Assembly (NCBI GenBank): GCA_027067555.1 | Contig: JAMOVU010000010.1 | Location: 1 to 63,122, forward strand | DNA: 63,122 bases | Source of the DNA: Candidatus Aminicenantota bacterium | GTDB taxonomy: Bacteria; Acidobacteriota; Aminicenantia; JAMOAD01 | Direction: 5' to 3' | Shown here: in pieces, positions 16,586 to 25,149 of the stretch | How positions within the stretch are numbered: position 1 is the first letter of the stretch | Layout of the letters: each line of letters starts with the position of its first letter | Translations under genes and position numbers: made by a program | Notes under the pieces: generated by a model | Databases searched by the model: none | Seen by the model: the letters and a program-made list of their open reading frames with translations, nothing else | Told to the model about the DNA's origin: nothing

Positions 16586-18255
16586 TTTAAATCAAGTACC
16601 TCTATGACAAATTTGTTTAAATATGTGTGAACGGTAAATATAATGTGTTTTTTGTTAGAATCGAGTTCTATATAAGGTCTTTTCCAGAGGTATGCTTCTA
16701 TCTCTGATGAGTTTTTTGAGATTTTAAGATTTACTCTTTTGCTGTCCTTTCTTATTTTCATCTTTATGTTGGCATCAAGGAGGGCAAAAACAGGCTTTGT
16801 ATTTCCAAAACCAAAAGGTTTTAATTTATTAAATGATTTGAAAAAATTTCCATTTAGATTAAAGAGATCAATTTCACCATCCACAAAAAATCTTTTTTTT
16901 ATCAAAGTATCCTCTTTATTAAAACTCTTTCTTATGGCTGCCCTTAAACCTTCTATTCTATGTGCATCTATTGTAAAACCTATTGCCTGAGCATGTCCTC
17001 CGAAGTTCAAATCTCCCTCTTCCGTTTTGAGGTTTTCTTCAAGAGTTCTTATTTTATCAATAAGTGAAATTTTGCCTGCGGATCTTCCCGAAGCATGTCC
17101 CTTTCCATTTTCATCAATCGCAATTAAAATTACAGGTCTTCCATACTCTTCCACTAATTTTGAGGCAACTATTCCGATTACCCCTTTATGCCATCCTTCT
17201 TTTTCAATAATTATAATCGGATCTTCTGAAAAGCCTCTTTTTTGAATTAAGTTCTTAGCTTCATTCAGGACTTTGTTTTCAATGCTTTGTCGTTTCCCAT
17301 TTAGTTTATTTAACTCTTTTGCTATTTTAAAAGCTTCCTGTTCATCTGAGAGAAAAAGAGACATTATCATATTTGGGTCTTCCAAACGCCCTGCAACATT
17401 AATTCTCGGACAAATTCTAAAAAGAAAATCTTCAGTGTTAAGTCCCCTGGAGCTTACCCCTGATACTTTCATAAGAGCATTTAAAGCCGGATCAGATGAA
17501 TTTTCAATCTCTTTTATACCGTTTGAGACTATTATTCTGTTTTCATCAATTAAGGGTACGACATCGGCAATTGTCCCGAGTGCCGCCCATTTTAAAAATG
17601 GTGGAAGAAGATTTTCCATATTTGAGCTTTTAAATAAAGCCTGAACAAGTTTAAATGCAACTCCCACTCCCGCAAGATGCTTAAATGGATAGTTTGAATT
17701 TTTCAATTTCGGATTTATTATGGATAGGGCAGGGGGAAGCTCTTCTGCCGGGATATGGTGGTCTGTTATTATCAAGTCTATTGATGTCCTTTTTATCTCC
17801 TCTGCAAAATCAAATCCTGTTATTCCATTATCCACAGTTATAACTAAATTTGCTCCACTCTCCTTTACTATATTTATATCCTCTTTTTTAACACCATAAC
17901 CATGATTTAATCTATGGGGGATGTAATAGGTATTATCTATGTTTAATAGATTGAATGCTTTGTGAAGGAGTATTGAAGAAGAAAGTCCGTCAACATCATA
18001 ATCCCCGATTATTATTATTTTTTCTCCCTTTTCTCTTGCTCTTAGTATCCTTTCAACACTTTCTTCCATTCCATCAAGTAAAAATGGCTCATAGAGATTG
18101 TCCAGAGAAGGGTTTAAAAATCTCCTGATTTTTTCTTTGCTGTTAAGTCCTCTGTTCAAGAGGATATTTGCGACTCTTTTATCAAGGGAGAATGCTTTTG
18201 AGATTTCCTCTGCCTCTTTATGTTCGGGTAAAAATTCCCAGACTGTTTCTCTCAT
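16582..18255 (-). CDS. recJ: Single-stranded-DNA-specific exonuclease RecJ
   Basis: RecJ degrades single-stranded DNA 5' to 3' in recombination and mismatch repair. The 557 residues show the DHH phosphoesterase motifs IIIGDYDVDGLSSS (about 80-93), VITVDNGITG, LIITDHHIPAEELPPA and the DHHA1 part with FGGHAQAIGF. At this length it is a typical bacterial RecJ with an OB-fold at the C-terminus. It overlaps the AAA gene upstream and the LptCA gene downstream by four bases each, an unusual pairing of repair and LPS transport genes in one transcript. Confidence 0.94.
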   Translation of the reverse strand: MRETVWEFLPEHKEAEEISKAFSLDKRVANILLNRGLNSKEKIRRFLNPSLDNLYEPFLLDGMEESVERILRAREKGEKIIIIGDYDVDGLSSSILLHKAFNLLNIDNTYYIPHRLNHGYGVKKEDINIVKESGANLVITVDNGITGFDFAEEIKRTSIDLIITDHHIPAEELPPALSIINPKLKNSNYPFKHLAGVGVAFKLVQALFKSSNMENLLPPFLKWAALGTIADVVPLIDENRIIVSNGIKEIENSSDPALNALMKVSGVSSRGLNTEDFLFRICPRINVAGRLEDPNMIMSLFLSDEQEAFKIAKELNKLNGKRQSIENKVLNEAKNLIQKRGFSEDPIIIIEKEGWHKGVIGIVASKLVEEYGRPVILIAIDENGKGHASGRSAGKISLIDKIRTLEENLKTEEGDLNFGGHAQAIGFTIDAHRIEGLRAAIRKSFNKEDTLIKKRFFVDGEIDLFNLNGNFFKSFNKLKPFGFGNTKPVFALLDANIKMKIRKDSKRVNLKISKNSSEIEAYLWKRPYIELDSNKKHIIFTVHTYLNKFVIEVLDLK

Positions 18256-19742
18256 ACTTCCGGTGTTTCCTTTGAAGCCCTTACGGCCCTGTCATGAGCC
18301 CATGAACGAATCTTTTTAATTTGCTCTGCCATCGTTGTAGAAAGAGGAACTGTGTTCCCAAAAATTTTAAACAAATCGTCTTCTGTTAATTTTCTCTTTT
18401 CCGCATAGGCTTCATACATGGCGGAAATTATTACCTGCTCTATCTCAGCTCCACTCCACCCTTTTGTAATTTGAGCAAGCTGCTGAATATTAAAATCATT
18501 TATATCATTACCTCTCTTTTTCAAATGTACTTTAAATATTTCCTCTCTCTCTTTCCATGTGGGAAGATCAACAAAGAATATTTGATCAAATCTTCCCCTT
18601 CGTAATAGTTCTGCAGGGAGCCTGTCTATTCTGTTTGCTGTTGCTCCTACGAAAATATCGGATTTATGTTCCTGCATCCATGTTAAAAAGTAGCCTAATA
18701 TTCTTGAAGTCGGGCCCTCAACCTGTTTGTCTGTAATTCCACTTTCAATCTCATCAAGCCAGAGAATTGCCGGGGATAATGATTCAACTAATTTTAATGC
18801 TCTGTTAAATGCTTTTTCAGGATCACCTCCAATTCCGGAATATACGAGATTCATATCAAGTCTGAACATAGGAAGTTTCCACAATTCAGGTATGGTTTTT
18901 ATTGACAGTGATTTACCGCATCCAGTTATTCCCATTACGAGTATTCCTCTTGGTTTATCCAATCCGTATTCCTGAGCTTTTTTTGAAAAGGCATCTTTCC
19001 TTTTTATAAGCCAGTCTTTCAAATTTTCAAGTCCCCCTATATCATTTATATTTATTCTCTCATTAACAAACTCAAGCACACTCTCTTTCATTATTATCTG
19101 TTTTTTAATCCTGTGTACATCATTTAAAATGGAGGAATCAATCTCTCTTTTCGCGTGAAAAAGTTTCACCAAACTTTTGGTAGCTTCATCAATTGTCATA
19201 CCCTGAAGTCCCAGGGCTATCTCATCATAATCATCTTTGCTAAGGCTTATGTTTACCCCTTTGTTCTGATATCTTGTAACTATCTGTTTAAACACTGACA
19301 TAAGCTCATCTTTGTTAGGGAGTGGCATTTCAATCACTTCTATCTCCCTTGTAAGCTCAATCGGGATTTCCTGTACCGGAGAGACAAAGAAAATGTATTT
19401 TAGCTTTCTCTTAATATTATAAATTAACTCTTTTGTCATTCTTATAAGATCGGGAGAGTGTTGCCAGTACAGGTGGAAATCCTTTAATATTAAGATTGCT
19501 TTATCCTGAACTCTATCAAAGTATTGTAATACATCTTTCGGATTATCAACTTTTTCTATTTGCTTTTCATTTTCATCTATTATCCCTTCACTAACATTCC
19601 AAATAAAAGTTTTTAAATCGGAGATAAGAGGTGAGACTGTGTTTAAAATTTGTTTTACAGCTCTTTCCTCTTCCCAGCTAACCAAAAATATAGCCTGATT
19701 TTTGGCTATTATTGCCCTTTTTAATTCATCCTTAAAATTCAT
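18252..19742 (-). CDS. Ycf46-like AAA ATPase
   Basis: About 496 residues. The N-terminal 230 residues match the Ycf46 type, including a degenerate nucleotide-binding-like half (FLVSWEEERA, AILILKDFHLYW). The C-terminal AAA module has Walker A GITGCGKSLS, Walker B ILWLDEIES, a sensor region (VGATANRIDRLP) and the Arg finger LRRGRFDQIFFVDLP. Ycf46 proteins of cyanobacteria and chloroplasts are linked to inorganic carbon use, but their biochemical role is not settled. I chose the ATG at 19742, which follows GGGGG; a TTG at 19745 is possible. It overlaps the HU gene by 11 bp. Confidence 0.85.
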   Translation of the reverse strand: MNFKDELKRAIIAKNQAIFLVSWEEERAVKQILNTVSPLISDLKTFIWNVSEGIIDENEKQIEKVDNPKDVLQYFDRVQDKAILILKDFHLYWQHSPDLIRMTKELIYNIKRKLKYIFFVSPVQEIPIELTREIEVIEMPLPNKDELMSVFKQIVTRYQNKGVNISLSKDDYDEIALGLQGMTIDEATKSLVKLFHAKREIDSSILNDVHRIKKQIIMKESVLEFVNERININDIGGLENLKDWLIKRKDAFSKKAQEYGLDKPRGILVMGITGCGKSLSIKTIPELWKLPMFRLDMNLVYSGIGGDPEKAFNRALKLVESLSPAILWLDEIESGITDKQVEGPTSRILGYFLTWMQEHKSDIFVGATANRIDRLPAELLRRGRFDQIFFVDLPTWKEREEIFKVHLKKRGNDINDFNIQQLAQITKGWSGAEIEQVIISAMYEAYAEKRKLTEDDLFKIFGNTVPLSTTMAEQIKKIRSWAHDRAVRASKETPEV

Positions 19743-20007
19743 CAAACCCCCTCATCTTTTTTGAAAAAATAAATTTTACTTTGAGCCCTCCGTTTGAAAG
19801 CCTTCTTGTATTTTTGGAGAAATCCGTGATTTGGACTCTCTTTTTTTCTGTTATTTTAAAGCTTCCGAAATTTTCTATTTTCACATTTTCCCCTCTTTTA
19901 AGGGCTTCAGATATTTTTTCAATTATCATATTTACAAATTCTTCCGCTTCATTTTTTGTAAGCCCTGTTCTATTGTGGAGTTCTACTATAAGATCCTTTT
20001 TGTTCAT
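19732..20007 (-). CDS. HU/IHF-like DNA-binding protein with altered arm
   Basis: A 91-residue HU/IHF-fold protein. The first half is normal (KKDLIVELHNRTGLTKNEAE, NVKIENFGSFKI). The DNA-binding beta-arm is divergent: where HU has an RNP-type tip with an intercalating Pro, this protein reads TDFSKNTRRLSNGG. The C-terminus is basic (VKFIFSKKMRGFDEF). It may bind DNA without the strong HU bend, or act on a specific target. The ATG at 20007 follows the arginine decarboxylase stop by one codon. The gene overlaps the AAA ATPase. Confidence 0.8.
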   Translation of the reverse strand: MNKKDLIVELHNRTGLTKNEAEEFVNMIIEKISEALKRGENVKIENFGSFKITEKKRVQITDFSKNTRRLSNGGLKVKFIFSKKMRGFDEF

Positions 20008-20010
20008 CAA

Positions 20011-20565
20011 TTATTCCATAATAAAAACAGCTGCTGCGATTGTACTTACCCAGATACCCTTTTCTCCCACACCATTTTGGGTGATTGATGTAGTATAGAG
20101 GATTTTATCCTTGATTTTATAATAATCTTTATCCTCTTTCCATGATGTGCTTGGTGGAACAAATGAAAGCCCCATGGTGGTTGCGAGCATATGAGCCGCA
20201 AGAAATTCCGCATAATCACCCGCTTCTTTTTCATCCTGTCCAAAGCTGTGATGTTCTGATAAATAACCATAGGTGGAGCGATCCTTAGGGATAGCTAAAC
20301 CAACTGAAGATGAGATTACCCTTTTGGGCTCATCCGTTTGGTTTTCACTCATAACAACAAAAACAACCTGTCCCGGATGGATAAGCTTGAGGCCTTCTTC
20401 GACTGAAATAAGCTCTGCTCCCGGGGGGAAAATACTTGATGTTTTTACAAGATTAAAAGGAGCAATTCCGGCATTTCTCAGTGCATCTTCATAGCTTGCC
20501 AGCTTCTCTTTGTGTTTACCCAAACCTTTTGTTAAGAATACTTTTTTAGGAATTAAGTTTTTCAT
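20011..20565 (-). CDS. Pyruvoyl-dependent arginine decarboxylase
   Basis: This enzyme makes agmatine from arginine using a self-generated pyruvoyl group, feeding polyamine synthesis. The 184 residues include KTSSIFPPGAELI, where backbone cleavage between Ser43 and Ser44 should create the pyruvoyl-bearing alpha subunit, as known for the Methanocaldococcus jannaschii enzyme. GQVVFVVMSENQTDEP and SEHHSFGQDEKEAGDYAEF are further family motifs. It heads the 13.6-kb minus operon. TTGAAA-N17-TAAAAT ends five bases before its ATG. No agmatinase or agmatine deiminase is present nearby. Confidence 0.9.
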   Translation of the reverse strand: MKNLIPKKVFLTKGLGKHKEKLASYEDALRNAGIAPFNLVKTSSIFPPGAELISVEEGLKLIHPGQVVFVVMSENQTDEPKRVISSSVGLAIPKDRSTYGYLSEHHSFGQDEKEAGDYAEFLAAHMLATTMGLSFVPPSTSWKEDKDYYKIKDKILYTTSITQNGVGEKGIWVSTIAAAVFIME

Positions 20566-20570
20566 AACAA

Positions 20571-20599
20571 ATTTTAACAGAGAGAGCCTCTTTTTTCAA
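20571..20599 (-). promoter_or_regulatory. Leaderless promoter for the 15-gene operon
   Basis: On the minus strand TTGAAA (20599-20594), a 17-bp spacer and TAAAAT (20576-20571) are followed by five bases and the ATG at 20565. No ribosome site exists. Confidence 0.65.
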
Positions 20600-20621
20600 T
20601 TAAAACACTGCTTGTTTCGAC

Positions 20622-21788
20622 TTAAATTAATTTCTCAAATATCTTTATTATTCTTTCTTTTGTAAGTTCTTCAAACTCTCCGAGGTATCCGCTCTCATTA
20701 CCGTGTAATCTTATGCAATCATCTGCGAAAATTTTTATATTATCTTTATTGACCCCATCATTGTTAAGTTTTTCAGGCAAAAGGTTATCCTGCATCCATT
20801 TCCTGAATTCTGAAATTCCCTTCTCTGCGGAAGTATTAAAAGTTAGTTCAAAGTATTTTTCCGTTCTTTCTCTGTTTATCTCAAGCATTGTTTCAAAATA
20901 GGGTGGAAAGAGTGCCGAAAGTCCTTTTCCATGCGGGATATTGAGGTGTCCTGAGATAGGATGCTCCAAATAGTGCATCACAAAGGTTCCCTTTGTTCCT
21001 ATTGACGGGATCCCCGAGAGTGCAAGGGTTGATGCAATCATAATTTCAGCTCTTTTTTCATAATCTTTGAGATTATTCAAAACTTTTGGCAGGGCTTTTA
21101 TTAATATCCTTATTAAAGATGCGATTATTTCATCGGATATATTGGAATTATTTTCTCTCGTGCCTAAAAAGGGCTCGGTTAGGTGAGAAATTATGTCAGC
21201 CACTCCGTACGCAGTATATTCAGGAGATACTGAAAATGTGTATTCGGGCTTTAGTACGGCTATTTTTGGTATGGTATGAGTTGAGCCAAAGGCTATCTTC
21301 TCTTTTGTATCCTTATTGGTTATTACAGCTCCTCCGTCTGCTTCAGAGCCTGAAGCCGCAAGGGTTGGAATTGCTATTATTGGCAGGGCTCTTTTTATTC
21401 TTTTAGGCCTCTTTCTTCCGTCTCTTATATAATCCCAGATTTTACCTCCATTGGAGTGAACAACTGCTATCCCCTTTGCAGAATCCATAACAGAGCCTCC
21501 GCCTATGGCTATTATAAAGTTTGTTCCAAAATCCTTTGAAATCATAGCTCCATTATCCACAGCAGTATTTATCGGATTGCTCATTATTTCATCATAGATT
21601 CTGAAATCAATATTTTTTTCCTTTAAAATGGGGATTATATCATCGAGAGCTCCGGATTTTACAGCACTGCTTTTCCCTGTTACAACAAGTGCTTTTCTTC
21701 CAAAACCGCCTATTACCTTTTTAAGCTTCTCTATTGCACTTTCTCCGAAAAAAATCCAATCGGGAATCTTTAATCCGAAATCTAACAT
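20622..21788 (-). CDS. Iron-containing alcohol dehydrogenase
   Basis: A type III (Fe-dependent) alcohol dehydrogenase of 388 residues that interconverts an alcohol and an aldehyde or ketone with NAD(P). The nucleotide loop is IIAIGGGSVMDSAKGIAV (about 93-110). Metal ligands lie in GVADIISHLTEPF (Asp, His) and YLEHPISGHLNIPHGKGLSA (His, His). AAAGGAGGAAAG precedes the ATG at ideal distance. It is closest in appearance to butanol or lactaldehyde-type dehydrogenases, but the substrate cannot be read from the sequence. It stands upstream of the PvlArgDC promoter and downstream of mnmA. Confidence 0.9.
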   Translation of the reverse strand: MLDFGLKIPDWIFFGESAIEKLKKVIGGFGRKALVVTGKSSAVKSGALDDIIPILKEKNIDFRIYDEIMSNPINTAVDNGAMISKDFGTNFIIAIGGGSVMDSAKGIAVVHSNGGKIWDYIRDGRKRPKRIKRALPIIAIPTLAASGSEADGGAVITNKDTKEKIAFGSTHTIPKIAVLKPEYTFSVSPEYTAYGVADIISHLTEPFLGTRENNSNISDEIIASLIRILIKALPKVLNNLKDYEKRAEIMIASTLALSGIPSIGTKGTFVMHYLEHPISGHLNIPHGKGLSALFPPYFETMLEINRERTEKYFELTFNTSAEKGISEFRKWMQDNLLPEKLNNDGVNKDNIKIFADDCIRLHGNESGYLGEFEELTKERIIKIFEKLI

Positions 21789-21812
21789 CTTTCCTCCTTT
21801 CTTATAAGTTAT

Positions 21813-22838
21813 TCAATCCCTCTCTATTATTGCTCCGCCGATGAGATACTCATCAATATAAAAGCTTGCAAGCTGACCGGGAGTAATTGCTTTCAGGGAG
21901 GATGAAAGTGAAATTTTGTACCTATCTTCTGACTCCTCTATCTTTTCAACTAAAATCCTTTCCCCGCGAAATCGGGTTCTGACGGAGAATTTTTCGTTTG
22001 AATCCGGTTTTAAAAACCAGTTTATGTTTTTTGTGAAAAAGTATTTTTTCATTAAAAGCCCTTCATCACCGAGAAAAACCAGATTTTTCTCAGGCTCTAT
22101 TTTATAGACATAGAGCTTTTCTCCCGCGGAAATTCTCAAGCCTCTCCTTTGACCGATGGTATATTTGTAAAAACCTGAGTGCTCTCCTAATATTTTGCCT
22201 TTGCTATCCACAAAATAGCCCTTTCTTCTCTTTTCCCTTATTCTTTTTCTTATGAAATTATAGTATTTTTGCTCTTTAATAAAGCACACCTCAAAGCTCT
22301 CCTTTTCTTCCTTGAAAATTTCTGAAAAATTTTCCAGCATGATTTTTTTTACATTTTCCTTTATTTCATTTTCAAGAGGGAATATTAACTTTTTTAGTGC
22401 TGATGGTTTAATAAGGGATAAAAAGTAGGTCTGGGATTTTTTTCTGTCCTTATGCTCTTTTAAGAGCTCCTTTCCTCTGTACTCCACTTTTTCAACATAA
22501 TGGCCAGATGCAAAATAATCAAAGTTTTCAAATTTTAAAATTTCTTTTATGAATAAATCCGATTTTATTTCTCTGTTGCAGATTGCACATGGGTTTGGAG
22601 TGTATCCTTTAAGATAGGCTGAGACAAAATAGTTAATTATTTTTTCATTGAATGCTTTGGAAATATCTATTGTGTGATGCTCTATCCCAAGAGCTTCGGC
22701 TACTATTTTTGCCCTATTTGTATCAAAAATATTATTTACTTTAAAAGTAAAAGCTTTTACTTCATTCCCTTCGGATTTTAATTTGAAAGCCGCAAATGAT
22801 GAATCAACTCCACCGCTTAAAGCCACTGCTATTTTCAT
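21813..22838 (-). CDS. mnmA: tRNA-specific 2-thiouridylase MnmA
   Basis: MnmA thiolates U34 of tRNA for Lys, Glu and Gln. The 341 residues contain the PP-loop ALSGGVDSSFAAF, the first catalytic Cys in NPCAICNREIKSD (about 84), SGHYVE, SQTYFLSLI, the second Cys in EVCFIKEQKYYNFIR and YTIGQRRGL. There is no ribosome site; an extended -10 lies five bases before the ATG, inside the end of the sirtuin gene region, so it probably has its own leaderless transcript. Confidence 0.93.
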   Translation of the reverse strand: MKIAVALSGGVDSSFAAFKLKSEGNEVKAFTFKVNNIFDTNRAKIVAEALGIEHHTIDISKAFNEKIINYFVSAYLKGYTPNPCAICNREIKSDLFIKEILKFENFDYFASGHYVEKVEYRGKELLKEHKDRKKSQTYFLSLIKPSALKKLIFPLENEIKENVKKIMLENFSEIFKEEKESFEVCFIKEQKYYNFIRKRIREKRRKGYFVDSKGKILGEHSGFYKYTIGQRRGLRISAGEKLYVYKIEPEKNLVFLGDEGLLMKKYFFTKNINWFLKPDSNEKFSVRTRFRGERILVEKIEESEDRYKISLSSSLKAITPGQLASFYIDEYLIGGAIIERD

Positions 22839-22843
22839 TTAAG

Positions 22844-22852
22844 ATTTTACCA
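22844..22852 (-). promoter_or_regulatory. Extended -10 promoter for mnmA, leaderless
   Basis: On the minus strand TGG plus TAAAAT (22849-22844) is followed by five bases and the ATG at 22838. The -35 is weak. Confidence 0.45.
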
Positions 22853-22857
22853 TAAGC

Positions 22858-23634
22858 TTAAAATAAAAAGAATTTTTTCTTTATGTTTTTCAGAACCAAT
22901 TTTGAAAATTCTTCGATATCAACCCCGAATTTTTTAAAAGCATACTCATCATAAGGAGTATCACCTTTGTTGATAATAATCAGTCTGCCGTCATTGTTTA
23001 AGGTACACTCGGGTATTTTTGCAACCGGATGAACTATCAGAGATGAGCCAAATACGAGACAATAATCCGATTGTCCGGCAATACTTCTCATTCTATTGAT
23101 TAGATTGGGATCAATTTTTTCTCCGAAAAAAACAACATCCGGTTTTAAAACACTACCGCATTCTGTGCATTTGGGAAGTTTCTCATTCTGGATTTCTTTA
23201 TATACTTCATCAAGAGTGTACTCCTTTTCGCAATTAAGACACCTGAATCTTTCGAATGTTCCGTGAACTTCTATAAGCTTTTCTGTGCCTGCTTTCTTAT
23301 GGAGTCCGTCAATATTTTGAGTGATTACCCAATTCACTTTTCCAAGCTCTTCAAGTTTTTTTATCAATAGATGAGCAGAATTGGGTTTTGATTGTTTAAG
23401 AAGTTTGAGATAATCTTTTGCAAAAAGATAAAAGGATTCAGGATCTTTTTTAAAACTTTCAAGGTCAAAGACATTCTTTTCTGAAACAGTGTAAAGGCCG
23501 TTTTCTCCTCTGAAATCCGGAATCCCCGAAGCAGTGCTCACTCCTGCTCCTGTGATTATACAAAAATTGTCTTCCTCTTTTACAAGAGTTGCAAATTCTT
23601 TTGCAGCGAGCTCTTCATCAAGTATTAATCTCAT
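22858..23634 (-). CDS. NAD-dependent protein deacylase (sirtuin, CobB/Sir2 type)
   Basis: A 258-residue sirtuin that removes acyl groups from lysines with NAD. Motifs are ITGAGVSTASGIPDFRG (NAD site), TQNIDGLHKKAG with catalytic HGTF (His near 117), a Cys4 zinc site in CLNC and CTEC, and VFGSSLIVHPVAKIP. The start overlaps folC by 17 bp. Deacylation or delipoylation targets are unknown. Confidence 0.93.
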   Translation of the reverse strand: MRLILDEELAAKEFATLVKEEDNFCIITGAGVSTASGIPDFRGENGLYTVSEKNVFDLESFKKDPESFYLFAKDYLKLLKQSKPNSAHLLIKKLEELGKVNWVITQNIDGLHKKAGTEKLIEVHGTFERFRCLNCEKEYTLDEVYKEIQNEKLPKCTECGSVLKPDVVFFGEKIDPNLINRMRSIAGQSDYCLVFGSSLIVHPVAKIPECTLNNDGRLIIINKGDTPYDEYAFKKFGVDIEEFSKLVLKNIKKKFFLF

Positions 23635-24895
23635 TTAATATCCTTTTAACATCTCCCACCAAATAGAGAGAACCTGTTATTAGTATTTTGCTCTTTCCAC
23701 TATTTTTTAGAATCTTTTCAACAGCTTTTTTGAGGTCAAGCTCAATTTCAAAATTTCTATTTGTATGGGAAAATTTTTTGTAAATATTCTCCGGATCTTC
23801 CGCTCTGTAAATATTTGCTTTTGTAAGTATTATTTTTTTGCAAAAGGGGAAAAGCATTTTGCCCATTTCATCTATCTTCTTTCCCTGTGAAACTCCAAAA
23901 AGACAGCAAAGATCTCTTAAATTTTCATTTTCTAAAAATTCTGTAAGTCTTCTTATCCCGTCAATATTGTGAGCCCCATCAAAAATAATTTTATCCTGAT
24001 AAATTTCAAGCCTTCCCTCTATTACTGCGTTTTCAATTCCTTTTATTATATAGCTTTTTTTTTGTTTACTAAAAACCGGCAAATTTTCATATATCTTTAT
24101 TGCCAGAGATGCATTTTCTCCCTGATGATTTCCAGGCATTTTCGGTTTGAAAAAATAATCATCTTTGACTGTATGATAGTGAAATGTTCTATTATTTTTT
24201 TTGTAAAGTTTATTTTTTTTATCAAAAGTTTTGATTAATTTTGAATTATTTTTTTCTGCAAAGTCTTTTATAATTTTGACTGTATGTTTTGGAATTCTTC
24301 CTATTACTATGGGTGTATTTGGTTTTATTATACCTGCCTTTTCTCTGGCAATTTTTGTAAGTGTTTTTCCTAAAATTCTTGTGTGATCATAGCTGATTGT
24401 TGTAATTGCTGAAATAAGAGGGAAGAGAACATTTGTGGCATCAAGTCTTCCTCCGAGTCCTATTTCAAAAACACCGAAGTCCACATTCTTTTCATTAAAG
24501 TACAGGAAGGATGCAACAGTCATTGTTTCAAAAAAGGTCAGACGATTGGGTAAAATCTTTTTTTCAAATGCTTTTTTAACTTTATCCTTTATGAAAAAGA
24601 CAATTCTTTCAAGTTCATCATAATTTATTTTTTCCCCGTTAATTCTAATTCTTTCATTAACTTCAATTAAGTGGGGAGAAGTGAAAAGGCCGACTTTGTA
24701 TCCCAATGATTGCACAATTGATGATAAAAAGGTTGAAACAGAACCCTTTCCATTTGTCCCTGTTATTAGGATAGATTTTATACTTTTTTCAGGATTTCCG
24801 ATCTCATTTAAAAATAATTTAATCCTATCTAACTCTAATTTAAAACCACTCTTTTGTATTGAAACTAAGTATTTTTCTAAATCTTTTTTTGACAA
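23618..24895 (-). CDS. folC: Folylpolyglutamate / dihydrofolate synthase
   Basis: FolC adds glutamate to dihydropteroate and folates. The 425-residue Mur-ligase-type protein shows ITGTNGKGSVSTFLSSI (ATP loop, about 43-60), FTSPHLIEVNERIRING, FEIGLGGRLDATN, the carbamylated-Lys region EKAGIIKPNTPIVIG and FDGAHNIDGIRRL. It starts directly at the stop of the small coiled-coil gene and overlaps the sirtuin gene. No other folate gene is nearby. Confidence 0.93.
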   Translation of the reverse strand: MSKKDLEKYLVSIQKSGFKLELDRIKLFLNEIGNPEKSIKSILITGTNGKGSVSTFLSSIVQSLGYKVGLFTSPHLIEVNERIRINGEKINYDELERIVFFIKDKVKKAFEKKILPNRLTFFETMTVASFLYFNEKNVDFGVFEIGLGGRLDATNVLFPLISAITTISYDHTRILGKTLTKIAREKAGIIKPNTPIVIGRIPKHTVKIIKDFAEKNNSKLIKTFDKKNKLYKKNNRTFHYHTVKDDYFFKPKMPGNHQGENASLAIKIYENLPVFSKQKKSYIIKGIENAVIEGRLEIYQDKIIFDGAHNIDGIRRLTEFLENENLRDLCCLFGVSQGKKIDEMGKMLFPFCKKIILTKANIYRAEDPENIYKKFSHTNRNFEIELDLKKAVEKILKNSGKSKILITGSLYLVGDVKRILNEINT

Positions 24896-25132
24896 TTAGA
24901 TTTCTTCTGCTTCCTCCTCTTCATCAGCAAATTCGTCAGGTACTCCCAAGAGTGTAGCAGCACCATCATAGATCTGTTTGATTACCTTTCTTCTGCTTTT
25001 TAATTCTTCCATTTTTTTCTTAAAATTTTCGATTTCCTCTTCAATTTGCTGATCAATAGCTTTAATCTGCTCTCTTGTTTGATTTAATGTGTTTGTGTAA
25101 AAATCCTTCTGTTCTTTGCTTAATTCAGCCAT
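24896..25132 (-). CDS. Small acidic coiled-coil protein
   Basis: A 78-residue protein I do not recognise. Residues 5-60 are a continuous heptad-like helix rich in Glu, Lys and Gln (TLNQTREQIKAIDQQIEEEI), followed by a short predicted amphipathic part and a strongly acidic tail (FADEEEEAEEI). AGAGGTG lies at good spacing from the ATG. It sits between the receiver-kinase-TonB gene and folC with gaps of 17 and 0 bp, so it is co-transcribed. A scaffold or chaperone-like role is possible, but no function is assigned. Confidence 0.7.
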   Translation of the reverse strand: MAELSKEQKDFYTNTLNQTREQIKAIDQQIEEEIENFKKKMEELKSRRKVIKQIYDGAATLLGVPDEFADEEEEAEEI

Positions 25133-25149
25133 ATTTTCACCTCTCTAAG

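Noticed and set aside
20577-20593. Short AGAG/CTCT hairpin between the alcohol dehydrogenase and arginine decarboxylase genes
   Set aside because: The stem is only four pairs, and the sequence is accounted for by the promoter spacer.
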